This document shows positions 15,890 through 24,417 of a DNA stretch of 64,000 bases, piece by piece (within the stretch, counting starts at the first letter, position 1; each line of letters begins with the position of its first letter). The position numbers were made by a program, and so were the translations under genes. Origin of the DNA: Streptomyces sp. 3214.6 (GTDB taxonomy: Bacteria > Actinomycetota > Actinomycetes > Streptomycetales > Streptomycetaceae); the NCBI RefSeq assembly GCF_900129855.1, contig NZ_LT670819.1, forward strand, positions 5,828,001 to 5,892,000. The letters run 5' to 3'. The notes below the pieces were generated by a model. The model was not told where the DNA came from. It did not search any database and saw nothing but the letters and a program-made list of their open reading frames with translations.

Positions 15890-17191
15890 ATGGCTGACGC
15901 CGCGCCGCGGCTCCATGCGCTCGTCGAACAGTTGCTGGGGGCCCCGCTCCCGGTACGCGTCCGCGCCTGGGACGGTTCGCAGGCTGGCCCGCCCGACGCG
16001 CCCGTTCTGGTCGTACGCAACCGCAGAGCCCTGCGTCGTCTCCTGTTCAAACCGGGCGAACTGGGCCTCGCCCGCGCCTGGGTGGCCGGCGACCTGGAGA
16101 TCGAGGGGGACCTGTACGTCGCTCTCGACCTGCTCTCCGGCCTCGTCTGGGAACGCGGCGAGGACGCCCGTACCCTCGCCCAGGCCCTGCGCGACCCCGG
16201 GTTCCGCGCGGCCGTGCGGGGGCTGCTGCGGCTGGCCGGGCCCCCGTTGCCGCCCGCCCCGCCCCGCGAGGAGGTCCGCAGAGCCCGTCATCTCCACACC
16301 CGCCGCACCGACAGACGCGCCATCAGCCACCACTACGACGTCGGCAACGACTTCTACGAACTCGTCCTCGGCCCGTCCATGGTGTACTCCTGCGCCTACT
16401 GGGAGTCCGGCGACCAGAGCCCCGAGAGCACCCTGGAGACCGCGCAGCGCGACAAGCTCGAACTCGTCTGCCGCAAGCTCGACCTGGGGCCCGAAAAGCG
16501 GCTGCTGGACGTCGGCTGCGGCTGGGGTTCCCTCGCCGTCCACGCGGCCCGCGAGCACGGCGCGAACGTCCTCGGGATCACCCTGTCCCAGGAGCAGGCG
16601 ACGTACGCCCGTAAACGCGTCGCCGACGCCGGGCTCACCGACAAGGTCGAGATCCGCGTCCAGGACTACCGGGACGTCACCGACGGCCCGTTCGACGCGA
16701 TCTCCTCCATCGGCATGGCGGAACACGTCGGCTCCGCGAAGTACCTGGAGTACGCCCAGGTCCTGTTCGCGCTGACCGGACCGGGCGGCCGGCTGCTCAA
16801 CCACCAGATCGCCCGCCGCCCGCAACGCGACGAGTCGACGTACGACGTGGACGCGTTCATCGACGCCTACGTCTTCCCCGACGGCGAACTCGCCCCCGTC
16901 GGCACCACGGTCACCCAGCTCGAACGCGCCGGCTTCGAGGTTCGCGACGTCGAGTCGATCCGTGAGCACTACGCCCTCACCCTGCGCCGCTGGGTGGCCC
17001 GTCTGGAGGCCGGCTGGGAGCGGGCCGTCCACCTCACCGGTCCCGGCCGGGCCCGCGTCTGGCGGCTCTACATGGCCGCCTCCGCCGTCGCCTTCGAACG
17101 CAACCGCATCGGCGTCAACCAGGTCCTGGCCGTCCGCACCCCCGAGTCGGGCGCCTCCGGGATGCCCCTGCGCGCCCGCACCTGGAACTGA
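15890..17191 (+). CDS. cfa: Cyclopropane-fatty-acyl-phospholipid synthase family methyltransferase
   Basis: Transfers a methylene or methyl group from S-adenosylmethionine to unsaturated fatty-acyl chains of membrane phospholipids. The N-terminal 130 residues are the lipid-binding extension with FKPGELGLARAWVAGDLEIEG. The catalytic half begins ISHHYDVGNDFYELVLGPSMVYSCAYW, followed by the SAM-binding LLDVGCGWGS (about 205-214), GITLSQEQ, and the SSIGMAEHVG and ARRPQRDESTYDVDAFIDAYVFPDGEL segments that hold bicarbonate- and lipid-site residues. Start ATG follows GGAGG by eight bases. 433 aa is typical. Some relatives in actinomycetes make 10-methyl rather than cyclopropane lipids, so product specificity is open. 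Confidence 0.9.
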   Translation: MADAAPRLHALVEQLLGAPLPVRVRAWDGSQAGPPDAPVLVVRNRRALRRLLFKPGELGLARAWVAGDLEIEGDLYVALDLLSGLVWERGEDARTLAQALRDPGFRAAVRGLLRLAGPPLPPAPPREEVRRARHLHTRRTDRRAISHHYDVGNDFYELVLGPSMVYSCAYWESGDQSPESTLETAQRDKLELVCRKLDLGPEKRLLDVGCGWGSLAVHAAREHGANVLGITLSQEQATYARKRVADAGLTDKVEIRVQDYRDVTDGPFDAISSIGMAEHVGSAKYLEYAQVLFALTGPGGRLLNHQIARRPQRDESTYDVDAFIDAYVFPDGELAPVGTTVTQLERAGFEVRDVESIREHYALTLRRWVARLEAGWERAVHLTGPGRARVWRLYMAASAVAFERNRIGVNQVLAVRTPESGASGMPLRARTWN

Positions 17192-17196
17192 CGGCA

Positions 17197-17248
17197 GGAC
17201 AGAGGGGCCCCCGGCGCCGCACGTACGGTGCCGGGGGCCCCTCTGTCC
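17197..17248. terminator. Bidirectional terminator between cfa and ABC operon
   Basis: A 19-bp perfect stem (17197-17215 with 17230-17248, starting GGACAGAGGGGCCCCCGGC) extends three more pairs including one wobble, with an 8-nt loop. It serves the convergent cfa and ABC permease genes. Confidence 0.92.
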
Positions 17249-17261
17249 GCCCTCGACGCGG

Positions 17262-19790
17262 CTACTCCGACTTGATCGCGGACAGCATGTTCAGCCGGGA
17301 CGCCCGCCGGGCCGGCCACAGCGCCGCCAGGATGCCCACCCCGGCCGCCAGCACCAGGAAGAGAGCCATCCGGCCCCACGGCAGGACAAGCTCGTACGTC
17401 GCCATCTTCGTGCCGATCAGCTCACCGGCCGCCCAGCCGAAGAACACGCCGAGGCCGAGGCCGAGCACCCCGCCGAAGAGCGAGATGACGAGGGACTCCA
17501 GGCGGACCATCCGCTTGACCGAGCGCCGGTCCAGGCCGATGGCGCGCAGCATGCCGATCTCCTGGGAGCGCTCGAAGACCGACATCGCCAGGGTGTTGAT
17601 GACGCCGAGGACGGCGACGATCACGGCCATCGCGAGCAGCCCGTAGAGCATGTTCAGTATCAGCGTGAACATCTTCGCGACCTCGTTGGACAGGTCCTTC
17701 TTGCTCTGGACCTTGATGGCCGGGTTGGCGCCGAGGGCCGTCTCCAGCTTGTCCTTCGTGCCGTCCGAGGCGCCGGCGGAGGTCTTGACCAGGACCCGCC
17801 GGTCCGCCGGGGACTCCAGATGCGGGGTGAGGACCGAGGTGTCCAGAAGGATGCCGTCGATGAGCTCGTTGCCCTCGTAGACCGCGGCGACCGTCAGCTG
17901 CTGCTTCCTGCCGTCCTCGTAGTTCATCGTGAACGCCGAACCGGCCTTCCAGCCATGGGACTTGGCGACGTTCTCGTCGACGGCGACCTGCGCGCCGCCC
18001 ACCTTGAACGCGCCGTCGTCGACCTTGAGGTCGGTCAGCTTGCCGATGGTGGAGCCGGTGACGCCGGTGAGGTTCTCGGTCGTGCCGTCGACCCGCCCGT
18101 ACCCGGCCCGCATCGGGCTGGTGGCGGTCACCCCGTCGGTGGCCTTCAGCTTCTGGTCGATGTCGGCGGAGAGCTCGTTGCCGTTGGCCATCGACACGAC
18201 GTAGTCGGCCCGGATCGCGGAGGACGCCATCTTGTCGATGGCGTTCTGCAGGCTGCCCGCCATCACCGTCATGCCGGTGATCAGGGTCAGGCCGATCATC
18301 AGCGCGGAGGCGGTGGCCGCGGTCCGGCGCGGGTTGCGCACCGAGTTCTGCCGGGCCAGCTTGCCGGACACCCCGAAGATCCGCAGGACGGGGGCGGCGG
18401 CCGCGATCAGCGGACGCGACAGCAGCGGGGTCAGGATGAACACGCCGATGATGAGCAGGCCCGCGCCCAGCCCCATGGGGGCCTGGCCGTCGCTGCCGTC
18501 CATGGTCGTCGCGGCCAGGATCACGGCCACGCCGGCCGCCGAGAACAGGGCGCCGAGGGTGTTGCGCAGGACGAGCGACTTGGTGGTGGCGGTGGCGTGC
18601 ACGCTGCTCATGGCCGCCACCGGCGGGATCTTCGCGGCCCGGCGGCCGGGCAGCCACGCGGCCAGCATGGTGATGACGACGCCCACGAGGAGGGCGGCGG
18701 CGATCGTGCCGGGCGAGACGACGAGCGGCCCGTCGGGGACGGTCGCCCCCAGCGTCCCCAGCAGCGAGCGCAGCCCGGCCCCGATGCCGATGCCGGCGAC
18801 CAGACCGGTCACCCCGGCGACCGCGCCGACGACGAACGCCTCGATCAGCACCGACCGTGTCACCTGGCGGCGCGAGGCCCCGACGGCCCGCAGCAGCGCG
18901 AGCTCCTTGGTGCGCTGGGCGACCAGCATGGTGAAGGTGTTGGCGATGATGAAGGTGCCCACGAAGAGCGCGATACCGGCGAAGACCAGCAGGCCCTGCT
19001 TCAGCCCGCTCATCGACGCGGAGATCATCTCGGCCTGGTCGTCGGCGAGCTGCCTGCCGGTGGTGGTCTCCACCTTGCCCTTCGGCAGGGCCGTGTCCAG
19101 GGCCGCCTTCAGCGCGCCCTGCGAGGTCCCGGCGGCGGCCTTCACGTCGATCTCGTCGTAGGTGCCGGTCTTGCCGAACAGCTGCTGGGCGGTCGCCGTG
19201 TCGAAGAGGGCGAGGCTGCCGCCGGCGGTGACGTTGCCGTCGTCGGTGGTGAAGATCCCGGTGATCCTCGGGGTGAGGACGGGGCCGTCGACGGAGATCC
19301 GCACGGTGTCGCCGACCTTGTACCCGGCCCGCTCGGCGGTCTTGGCGTCGATGAGGACCTCGCCCCTGCCGCTCGGCGTGCGCCCCTCGGCGAGCGGGTA
19401 CCGGGCGTCCTTGTCCCCCCAGTAGTTGGCGCCCTGCGACTGGAAGCCGCCGCCGATGAGCTTGCCGTCCTTGTCGGCGATGGCGGTGAAGCCGTTGACG
19501 ACTCCGACGGCCGACGCGGCGCCCGGGACCTTCGCGCTCCGCTCCAGCAGGGCCTGGGTCAGCTCGGGCGTCTTGCCGATACGGTCGTCGACGTCCGGCT
19601 GGGCCAGCGCGGTGACGGCGACGTCGACCTGGTCGAAGCCCTTGGCGGAGCTGTTCTGCAGGGCGTTGGAGAGGGTGTTGGTGAAGACCAGGGTCCCCGA
19701 CACGAAGGCCACGCCGAGCATCACGGCGAGCACGGTCATCAGGAGCCGGGCCTTGTGCGCGAGCACGTTGCGCAAGGCGGTACGGAACAT
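17262..19790 (-). CDS. FtsX/MacB-family ABC transporter permease
   Basis: An 842-residue double-permease of the lipoprotein-release/MacB-like exporter class. An N-terminal transmembrane helix (LLMTVLAVMLGVAFVSGTLVF) leads into a large extracytoplasmic MacB-PCD domain (about 50-250) and an FtsX core of three helices. A linker, a second extracytoplasmic domain and a second FtsX core complete the duplicated architecture. The repeated phrases RTKELALLRAVGASRRQV and RSQEIGMLRAIGLDRRSV are the cytoplasmic coupling segments of the two halves. Likely roles are export of a peptide, antibiotic or lipoprotein. It is co-transcribed with and 63 bp downstream of its ATPase. Confidence 0.93.
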   Translation of the reverse strand: MFRTALRNVLAHKARLLMTVLAVMLGVAFVSGTLVFTNTLSNALQNSSAKGFDQVDVAVTALAQPDVDDRIGKTPELTQALLERSAKVPGAASAVGVVNGFTAIADKDGKLIGGGFQSQGANYWGDKDARYPLAEGRTPSGRGEVLIDAKTAERAGYKVGDTVRISVDGPVLTPRITGIFTTDDGNVTAGGSLALFDTATAQQLFGKTGTYDEIDVKAAAGTSQGALKAALDTALPKGKVETTTGRQLADDQAEMISASMSGLKQGLLVFAGIALFVGTFIIANTFTMLVAQRTKELALLRAVGASRRQVTRSVLIEAFVVGAVAGVTGLVAGIGIGAGLRSLLGTLGATVPDGPLVVSPGTIAAALLVGVVITMLAAWLPGRRAAKIPPVAAMSSVHATATTKSLVLRNTLGALFSAAGVAVILAATTMDGSDGQAPMGLGAGLLIIGVFILTPLLSRPLIAAAAPVLRIFGVSGKLARQNSVRNPRRTAATASALMIGLTLITGMTVMAGSLQNAIDKMASSAIRADYVVSMANGNELSADIDQKLKATDGVTATSPMRAGYGRVDGTTENLTGVTGSTIGKLTDLKVDDGAFKVGGAQVAVDENVAKSHGWKAGSAFTMNYEDGRKQQLTVAAVYEGNELIDGILLDTSVLTPHLESPADRRVLVKTSAGASDGTKDKLETALGANPAIKVQSKKDLSNEVAKMFTLILNMLYGLLAMAVIVAVLGVINTLAMSVFERSQEIGMLRAIGLDRRSVKRMVRLESLVISLFGGVLGLGLGVFFGWAAGELIGTKMATYELVLPWGRMALFLVLAAGVGILAALWPARRASRLNMLSAIKSE

Positions 19791-19853
19791 GGGTGTTGTC
19801 TTCTCAGTCCTGCTCGTCGCCGAGCGGTCGGTCCCGGACGGGATCGGACGGGA

Positions 19854-20624
19854 TCAGCTGGTGCGGCCCTTGGCGTCGAATTGCTTCATTCGGTCCAGCA
19901 CCGACTCGGCCGTCGGGCCGTACACCTCGTCGACGATGCGCCCGTCCGCGAGGAAGACCACCCGGTCCGCGTACGCCGCGGCCACCGGGTCGTGGGTGAC
20001 CATCACCACTGTCTGCCCCAGATCCCGCACGGAGTTGCGCAGGAAGCCCAGCACCTCGGCACCCGAGCGGGAGTCCAGGTTGCCGGTCGGCTCGTCGCCG
20101 AAGACGATGTCGGGCCGGGACGCCAGGGCGCGGGCGACGGCGACCCGCTGCTGCTGACCGCCGGAGAGCTGCGAGGGACGGTGGCCGAGTCGGTCGGCGA
20201 GACCCACCATCCGGATGACCGTTTCCAGCCACTCCTTGTCCGGCTTACGGCCCGCGATGTCCATCGGGAGGGTGATGTTCTCGATCGCCGTCAGCGTCGG
20301 CAGCAGGTTGAACGCCTGGAAGATGAACCCGATCTTGTCCCGGCGCAGTTTCGTGAGCTGCTTGTCCTTCAGCGAGCCGAGCTCGGTGTCGCCGATGCGC
20401 ACGGAGCCGGAGGAGAAGGTGTCGAGGCCCGCCACGCAGTGCATCAGCGTGGACTTGCCGGAGCCCGAGGGACCCATGATCGCGGTGAACTCGGCCTGCC
20501 GGAAGTCGACCGAGACGCGGTCCAGAGCGACGACCTGGGTCTCGCCCTGTCCGTAGATCTTCGACAGGTCCGTGGCACGCGCGGCCACTGCGGTGGTGCG
20601 CTCGGCGAGGGGGCTGGTGGTCAC
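19854..20624 (-). CDS. ABC transporter ATP-binding protein (MacB/LolD type)
   Basis: ATPase partner of the adjacent FtsX-family permease. With the GTG start at 20624 the protein is 256 aa. It has Walker A GPSGSGKST (51-59), Q-loop FIFQAFNLLPTLTAIENI, signature LSGGQQQR (about 153-160), Walker B DIVFGDEPTGNLDS and H-loop VMVTHDP. The NLDSRSG and AFNLLP wording is characteristic of the MacB/LolD/FtsE group. I prefer GTG 20624, which has AGGAG nine bases before it, over ATGs further upstream that would add up to 21 residues. Confidence 0.93.
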   Translation of the reverse strand: MTTSPLAERTTAVAARATDLSKIYGQGETQVVALDRVSVDFRQAEFTAIMGPSGSGKSTLMHCVAGLDTFSSGSVRIGDTELGSLKDKQLTKLRRDKIGFIFQAFNLLPTLTAIENITLPMDIAGRKPDKEWLETVIRMVGLADRLGHRPSQLSGGQQQRVAVARALASRPDIVFGDEPTGNLDSRSGAEVLGFLRNSVRDLGQTVVMVTHDPVAAAYADRVVFLADGRIVDEVYGPTAESVLDRMKQFDAKGRTS

Positions 20625-21053
20625 GGGCGTGAGCTCCTGTCGGGACGACGGCATGGCGGGACGGTGTGTCTCGGGGACATGAACCATCGTCCCGGCCGCC
20701 GGCCGTCGTGTAGTCAGCCGCTGTTCCGGTTCCGAAGGCAGACTCGAGTCGGACCAGCTGCCGCCGTGTCATACCTGGGGATGACCCGCGCCCCCTACGC
20801 GTCCTTGGGGCCGCCCAGTCGTTGAGTAAGTGTCAAGAACCGGTGGAGCACCCTTGTTCTGGCGGTGAAATTCCGTCATTCCGCATACGCAAGCGGTTGC
20901 CGCGCGCGAGGCTACTGGCAAGTGCGGATGGCCAGTTCCGTGTGCTGATGCACCCTCAGACATCAATAAAATAAGACAACATCGGGTCTGCCCGTCCGCT
21001 GATCGGGGGACGGAGCCCGATAGGGTCGGAAGCTCAAGCGGAGCCCTCGGCCT
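20625..21053 (+). promoter_or_regulatory. Regulatory region and predicted promoter of bldA
   Basis: This 429-bp gap separates the divergent ABC operon from bldA. A run of A/T (catcaataaaataagacaac, about 20963-20982) is the most AT-rich spot in the window and could act as an upstream element. TAGGGT at 21021-21026 is a perfect streptomycete -10; CTGATC at 20999-21004, 16 bp before it, is a fair -35. Transcription would start near 21033, about 20 nt before the mature tRNA. No protein gene is visible. Confidence 0.6.
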
Positions 21054-21137
21054 GCCCAGATGGTGGAATGCAGACACGGCGAGCTTAAACCTCGCTGCCC
21101 CTTCGCGGGCGTGCCGGTTCAAGTCCGGCTCTGGGCA
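21054..21137 (+). tRNA. bldA: tRNA-Leu (anticodon UAA), bldA
   Basis: The only tRNA that reads the rare UUA leucine codon in Streptomyces; its loss blocks aerial growth and antibiotic production (established). Acceptor arm GCCCAGA (21054-21060) pairs with TCTGGGC (21130-21136), followed by discriminator A; CCA is not encoded. The anticodon arm is GCGAG-CTTAAAC-CTCGC with anticodon TAA at 21086-21088. A long variable arm (GCCCCTTCGCGGGC) marks a class II leucine tRNA, and the T arm is GCCGG-TTCAAGT-CCGGC. The sequence agrees closely with the S. coelicolor bldA gene as I remember it, and the neighbourhood also agrees. Confidence 0.97.
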
Positions 21138-21195
21138 CTTCCGAGGCCTTGTCGATCCGCCGCATCCTTCCGTGAGGTATCGACCGCCTCGACCG

Positions 21196-21224
21196 TTGAC
21201 ACCCGTTCCACGGAGGCGCAGACT
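21196..21224 (+). promoter_or_regulatory. Promoter for pobA
   Basis: TTGACA (21196-21201), 17-bp spacer, CAGACT (21219-21224). This is the same layout as the ndh and hutU promoters, with C as first -10 base. Predicted start about 21231, just before an inverted repeat. Confidence 0.6.
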
Positions 21225-21237
21225 CACGTCCGAAGTC

Positions 21238-21255
21238 AGTGAAGAAAACTTCACT
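21238..21255. promoter_or_regulatory. Inverted repeat, candidate operator of pobA
   Basis: AGTGAAG (21238-21244), AAAA, CTTCACT (21249-21255): perfect 7-bp arms located at the predicted transcription start, a position where a bound repressor would block initiation. Alternatively it forms a small hairpin at the 5' end of the mRNA. Confidence 0.55.
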
Positions 21256-21257
21256 AC

Positions 21258-21322
21258 GCGAACATGTGCGGCGAACGAGCGCAGCGAACACGATCAACGA
21301 ACACCATCAGCGAACAGAACTC
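21258..21322 (+). repeat. Five GCGAAC hexamers at exact 13-bp period
   Basis: GCGAAC occurs at 21258, 21271, 21284 and 21310, and ACGAAC at 21297; each start is exactly 13 bp from the next. The seven intervening bases differ (ATGTGCG, GAGCGCA, ACGATCA, ACCATCA, AGAACTC), so the hexamers rather than a whole unit are conserved. They fill the leader between the promoter and the pobA start. Confidence 0.85.
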
Positions 21323-21337
21323 CGAAGGGAACGCCCG

Positions 21338-22522
21338 ATGCGCACGACCGTCGGCATCGTCGGCGCCGGCCCCGCCGGCCTCCTCCTCGCCCGTCTGCTC
21401 CACAACGCCGGCATCGACTCCGTCGTACTGGAGAGCCGCGACCGGGCCTACGTCGAGCACCGGCAGCGCGCCGGGATCCTGGAGCAGGGCACGGTGGACG
21501 TGCTGCGCGCGGCCGGCGCCGGGGAGCGCATGGACCGGGTGGGGCTGCGCCACGACGGCATAGAGCTGCGATTCGCGCGGCAGCGCCATCGCGTCGACTT
21601 CCCCGCCCTCACCGGAGGCCGGTCGGTGATGGTCTACGCCCAGACCGAGGTCTGCAAGGACCTCATCGCCCTCCAACTGGAGGAGGGCGGCCCGCTGCTC
21701 TTCGAGACGGAGGCCCTGGCCGTCGAGGACGCCGGCACCGACCGCCCGCGCATCCGCTTCCGCCGTGGTGGCCCAGAAGGCGTCGAGGAGGTCCTGGAGT
21801 GCGAGTACGTCGTCGGCTGCGACGGCTTCTGGGGCGTCTCGCGGAAGGCGATCCCGGCCGAGCTGACCCGCGCCTTCGAACGGACGTACCCCTTCGGCTG
21901 GCTCGGCATCCTCGCCGACGTGCCGCCCTCCCACGACGAGCTGGTCTACGCCCGCCACGACCGAGGCTTCGCGCTCTTGTCCATGCGCTCGCAGTCGGTC
22001 TCCCGCCTCTACCTCCAGGTGCCCGAAGGCACCGACGCCGAGACCTGGGGCGACGACGAGATCTGGGACGAGCTGGAGCGCCGCTTCGAGACGGACGACG
22101 ACTGGAAGCTGGAACGCGGCCCGATCACCCAGAAGTCGGTCACCCCGATGCGCTCCTACGTCCACGAGCCCATGCGGCACGGCCGGCTCTTCCTCGCCGG
22201 GGACGCGGCCCACATCGTGCCGCCGACCGGCGCGAAGGGGCTGAACCTCGCCGTCGGAGACGTCGTCACCTTCGCGCGGGCGCTGACGCACCAGAGGCGG
22301 ACGGGCTCCTGCGACCTCCTCGACGCCTACTCCGAGACCTGTCTGCGCCGCGTCTGGCAGGCCGAGCGGTTCTCCTACGACATGACGACCCTGCTGCACC
22401 CCGCCCCCGACGCCACCCCCTTCGAGGCACGCCTCCAGCTCGCCCGGCTGGAGCGGATCGCCTCCTCCCGCGCCGCCGAGACCGACCTGGCCGAGGGGTA
22501 CACCGGGTTCCCGTTCGGGTGA
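21338..22522 (+). CDS. pobA: 4-hydroxybenzoate 3-monooxygenase (p-hydroxybenzoate hydroxylase)
   Basis: FAD monooxygenase converting 4-hydroxybenzoate to protocatechuate with NAD(P)H and O2, feeding the beta-ketoadipate pathway. ATG at 21338 follows GAAGGGA and opens directly on the Rossmann motif VGIVGAGPAGLLLARLL. ERQRAGILEQGTVD-type text (HRQRAGILEQGTVD) near 45, CDGFWGVSR near 165 and the FAD-ribityl motif LAGDAAHIVPPTGAKGLNLA near 285 are those of PobA rather than generic flavin hydroxylases. 394 aa is the normal length. No protocatechuate genes adjoin. Its leader contains an inverted repeat and five iterated hexamers. Confidence 0.93.
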   Translation: MRTTVGIVGAGPAGLLLARLLHNAGIDSVVLESRDRAYVEHRQRAGILEQGTVDVLRAAGAGERMDRVGLRHDGIELRFARQRHRVDFPALTGGRSVMVYAQTEVCKDLIALQLEEGGPLLFETEALAVEDAGTDRPRIRFRRGGPEGVEEVLECEYVVGCDGFWGVSRKAIPAELTRAFERTYPFGWLGILADVPPSHDELVYARHDRGFALLSMRSQSVSRLYLQVPEGTDAETWGDDEIWDELERRFETDDDWKLERGPITQKSVTPMRSYVHEPMRHGRLFLAGDAAHIVPPTGAKGLNLAVGDVVTFARALTHQRRTGSCDLLDAYSETCLRRVWQAERFSYDMTTLLHPAPDATPFEARLQLARLERIASSRAAETDLAEGYTGFPFG

Positions 22523-22734
22523 CCGGACATGACGCGTCGGCCGGTCTCCGACTGGTTCCGGACAGGTAGCAGGTTGGTCATGAATGAGGTCCGCCGGTGC
22601 CGGGAATCACGCTGCCGCGTAGCGTGTTGCGCAGCACAAGAGGGAAAGATCCTCCTCAAGCACTAGGGTCAATCCTTTGCCTACCTATTACCCTTGAGCC
22701 CAAGGCGACGCAACTGTGGCCATGGAGGAGTGAA

Positions 22735-23637
22735 ATGCAGAGCAGAAACCCGGTCTTCTCGCGACGGGGGTTCAGCCGCGACAACGGCTACGCGGGCTTC
22801 AACGCACAGGCCGGGGGACCCGCTGGCGGCACGCAGGCCAACCCGTACGCGCAGGGCGATCCGTACGCCCAGCAGGCGGGCAACCCCTACGCGCAGAACC
22901 CCTACGCCCAGCAGGGCCTGCAGCAGGGCGCACCGCCGCAGGCCCCGGCCGCCACCGGCCGGATGACCATGGACGACGTCGTCGCGCGCACCGCGACCAC
23001 GCTCGGCACCGTGGTCGTCACCGCGGTGCTGGCCTGGCTGCTGCTGCCCGTCGACGAGGCGAACCTCGGCAAGTCGTACGGCATCGGCATCGCCGCCGCC
23101 CTGGTCGCCATGGTGCTGGCCTTCGTCCAGTCGTTCAAGCGCCGCCCGGCCCCCGCGCTGATCCTGTCGTACGCCGCCTTCGAGGGTGTCTTCCTCGGCG
23201 TGATCTCCAGCGCGGTGTCCACGTACATCGCGGACGGCGTGGTCGCCCAGGCGGTGCTGGGCACGATGGCGGTCTTCGCCGCCGTGCTCGTGGCGTACAA
23301 GGCGGGCTGGATCCGCGTCAACCGCCGCTTCTACGGCTTCGTGATGGCCGCCGCGCTCGGCTTCGTCCTGCTGATGGTCGCGAACCTGCTGTTCTCGGTG
23401 TTCGGCGGCGGTGACGGCCTCGGCTTCCGCAGCGGCGCCCTGGGCATCGTGTTCGGCGTCATCGGCATCATCCTCGGCGCCTGCTTCCTCGCCCTGGACT
23501 TCAAGCAGGTCGAGGACGGCGTCGCGTACGGCGCCCCGCGCGAGGAGGCCTGGCTCGCCGCCTTCGGCCTCACCATGACGCTGGTGTGGATCTACATGGA
23601 GTTCCTGCGGCTCCTGTCGATCCTGAACAGCGACTGA
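22735..23637 (+). CDS. Bax inhibitor-1/YccA family membrane protein
   Basis: A 300-residue inner-membrane protein of the UPF0005/BI-1-like superfamily. The first 85 residues are soluble and rich in Asn-Pro-Tyr-Ala-Gln repeats, a tail common in streptomycete membrane proteins. Residues about 90-300 contain seven hydrophobic helices, with ALILSYAAFEGVFLGVIS and the acidic LDFKQVEDGVAYGAP near the end, both characteristic of the actinobacterial Bax1-I family. Possible roles are proton or calcium leak or membrane-protease regulation; function in Streptomyces is not known. ATG follows GGAGGAG. A TAGGGT -10-like hexamer lies at 22664-22669 without a clear -35. Confidence 0.88.
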   Translation: MQSRNPVFSRRGFSRDNGYAGFNAQAGGPAGGTQANPYAQGDPYAQQAGNPYAQNPYAQQGLQQGAPPQAPAATGRMTMDDVVARTATTLGTVVVTAVLAWLLLPVDEANLGKSYGIGIAAALVAMVLAFVQSFKRRPAPALILSYAAFEGVFLGVISSAVSTYIADGVVAQAVLGTMAVFAAVLVAYKAGWIRVNRRFYGFVMAAALGFVLLMVANLLFSVFGGGDGLGFRSGALGIVFGVIGIILGACFLALDFKQVEDGVAYGAPREEAWLAAFGLTMTLVWIYMEFLRLLSILNSD

Positions 23638-23671
23638 CCGCCGAGGCTGAGCACAACACCGCGTGACAGCG

Positions 23672-23707
23672 CGAAGGGCCCCGGGATTTTGATCCCGGGG
23701 CCCTTCG
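23672..23707. terminator. Bidirectional terminator
   Basis: Perfect 16-bp stem CGAAGGGCCCCGGGAT (23672-23687) with 23692-23707 and a TTTG loop, placed between convergent genes. Confidence 0.93.
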
Positions 23708-23740
23708 TCGTATCCGGCGTGGTGGTGGTGTGTCGGCGCG

Positions 23741-23968
23741 CTAGAGCAGTTTGCGCGCGGCCCTCCTCAGGTCGTACTCGTGGATGATCGCCTTGGCGTG
23801 GCCGTACGCGAGGTTGTGCTCGGCGCGCAGCCAGCTGACCTTCTCCTCGAAGCGGAGAGCGGGGCCTTCGTCGACGGTGCGCAGCCAGTCGGAGACTTCA
23901 CGACCGGTGCAATGGGGGATACGGGCCAGTATGTTGCGGTGGGTCTCCTCGGAGAGGACATGGGACAT
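23741..23968 (-). CDS. DUF4287 small protein
   Basis: A 75-aa soluble protein whose core, REVSDWLRTVDEGPALRFEEKVSWLRAEHNLAYGHAKAIIHEYDLRRAARKLL, is the DUF4287 helical domain. The family has no known function and in other bacteria is sometimes fused to DUF5655. An in-frame ATG lies at 23986, but the ATG at 23968 has CCGGAGGCGCCG before it and begins MSHVLSEE, so I chose that. Convergent with the BI-1 gene. Confidence 0.8.
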   Translation of the reverse strand: MSHVLSEETHRNILARIPHCTGREVSDWLRTVDEGPALRFEEKVSWLRAEHNLAYGHAKAIIHEYDLRRAARKLL

Positions 23969-24072
23969 CGGCGCCTCCGGTAGCAAAGGGGATGTAAGCC
24001 GGTCCTTCAGGTCACGGTGCCTGAGTGTTCGCCTGTTGGCAACAGTCCCGGTCCGACGCGTAGTCTCGCGGC

Positions 24073-24384
24073 GTGGTGGATACGACGTCCCTGACCCGTG
24101 CGGTGGATCACTTCGCCGATCGTCTGCGTGCCGCTCCGCAGAGCCGGCTCCAGAGAAGCGCTGCCGCGCAGGCGCTGGGGTTGGCCCGGGAGTTGGCCGC
24201 CTGGGCCCAGCGTATCGAGGAGCCCGGGGTGGAGCCTCGGCAGATGCCCGACGCCGGGATGTTCGCGGCCGCCGACCAAATCACCGTGGCGGTGCATGAT
24301 TTGGCCCTCGTGCTGTCGGACGAGGACCAGGTGGCCGAGGCCGTGCGGCTGGTGCAGGAGGCGCAGAAACGGGCGGGGGTGTGA
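24073..24384 (+). CDS. Conserved hypothetical, small helical protein
   Basis: A 103-aa acidic protein starting with GTG. It is predicted almost entirely helical (SLTRAVDHFADRLRAAP ... AAAQALGLARELAAWAQRIEEPG ... VAVHDLALVLSDEDQ), with no cysteines, signal peptide or membrane helix. I do not recognise a domain. Codon usage is normal and it is convergent with the next gene, whose stop is only about 33 bp away. Likely a real streptomycete-specific gene. Confidence 0.75.
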   Translation: MVDTTSLTRAVDHFADRLRAAPQSRLQRSAAAQALGLARELAAWAQRIEEPGVEPRQMPDAGMFAAADQITVAVHDLALVLSDEDQVAEAVRLVQEAQKRAGV

Positions 24385-24417
24385 CGGCCGTGGGGGCGTG
24401 CCGCGGGAACGAGGCCT

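Noticed and set aside
16962..20825. A 1,287-codon open frame on the plus strand across cfa and the ABC genes
   Set aside because: It is the antisense of a well-formed FtsX-type permease and ATPase; its product is low-complexity and matches no fold. Long antisense frames are expected at this GC content.
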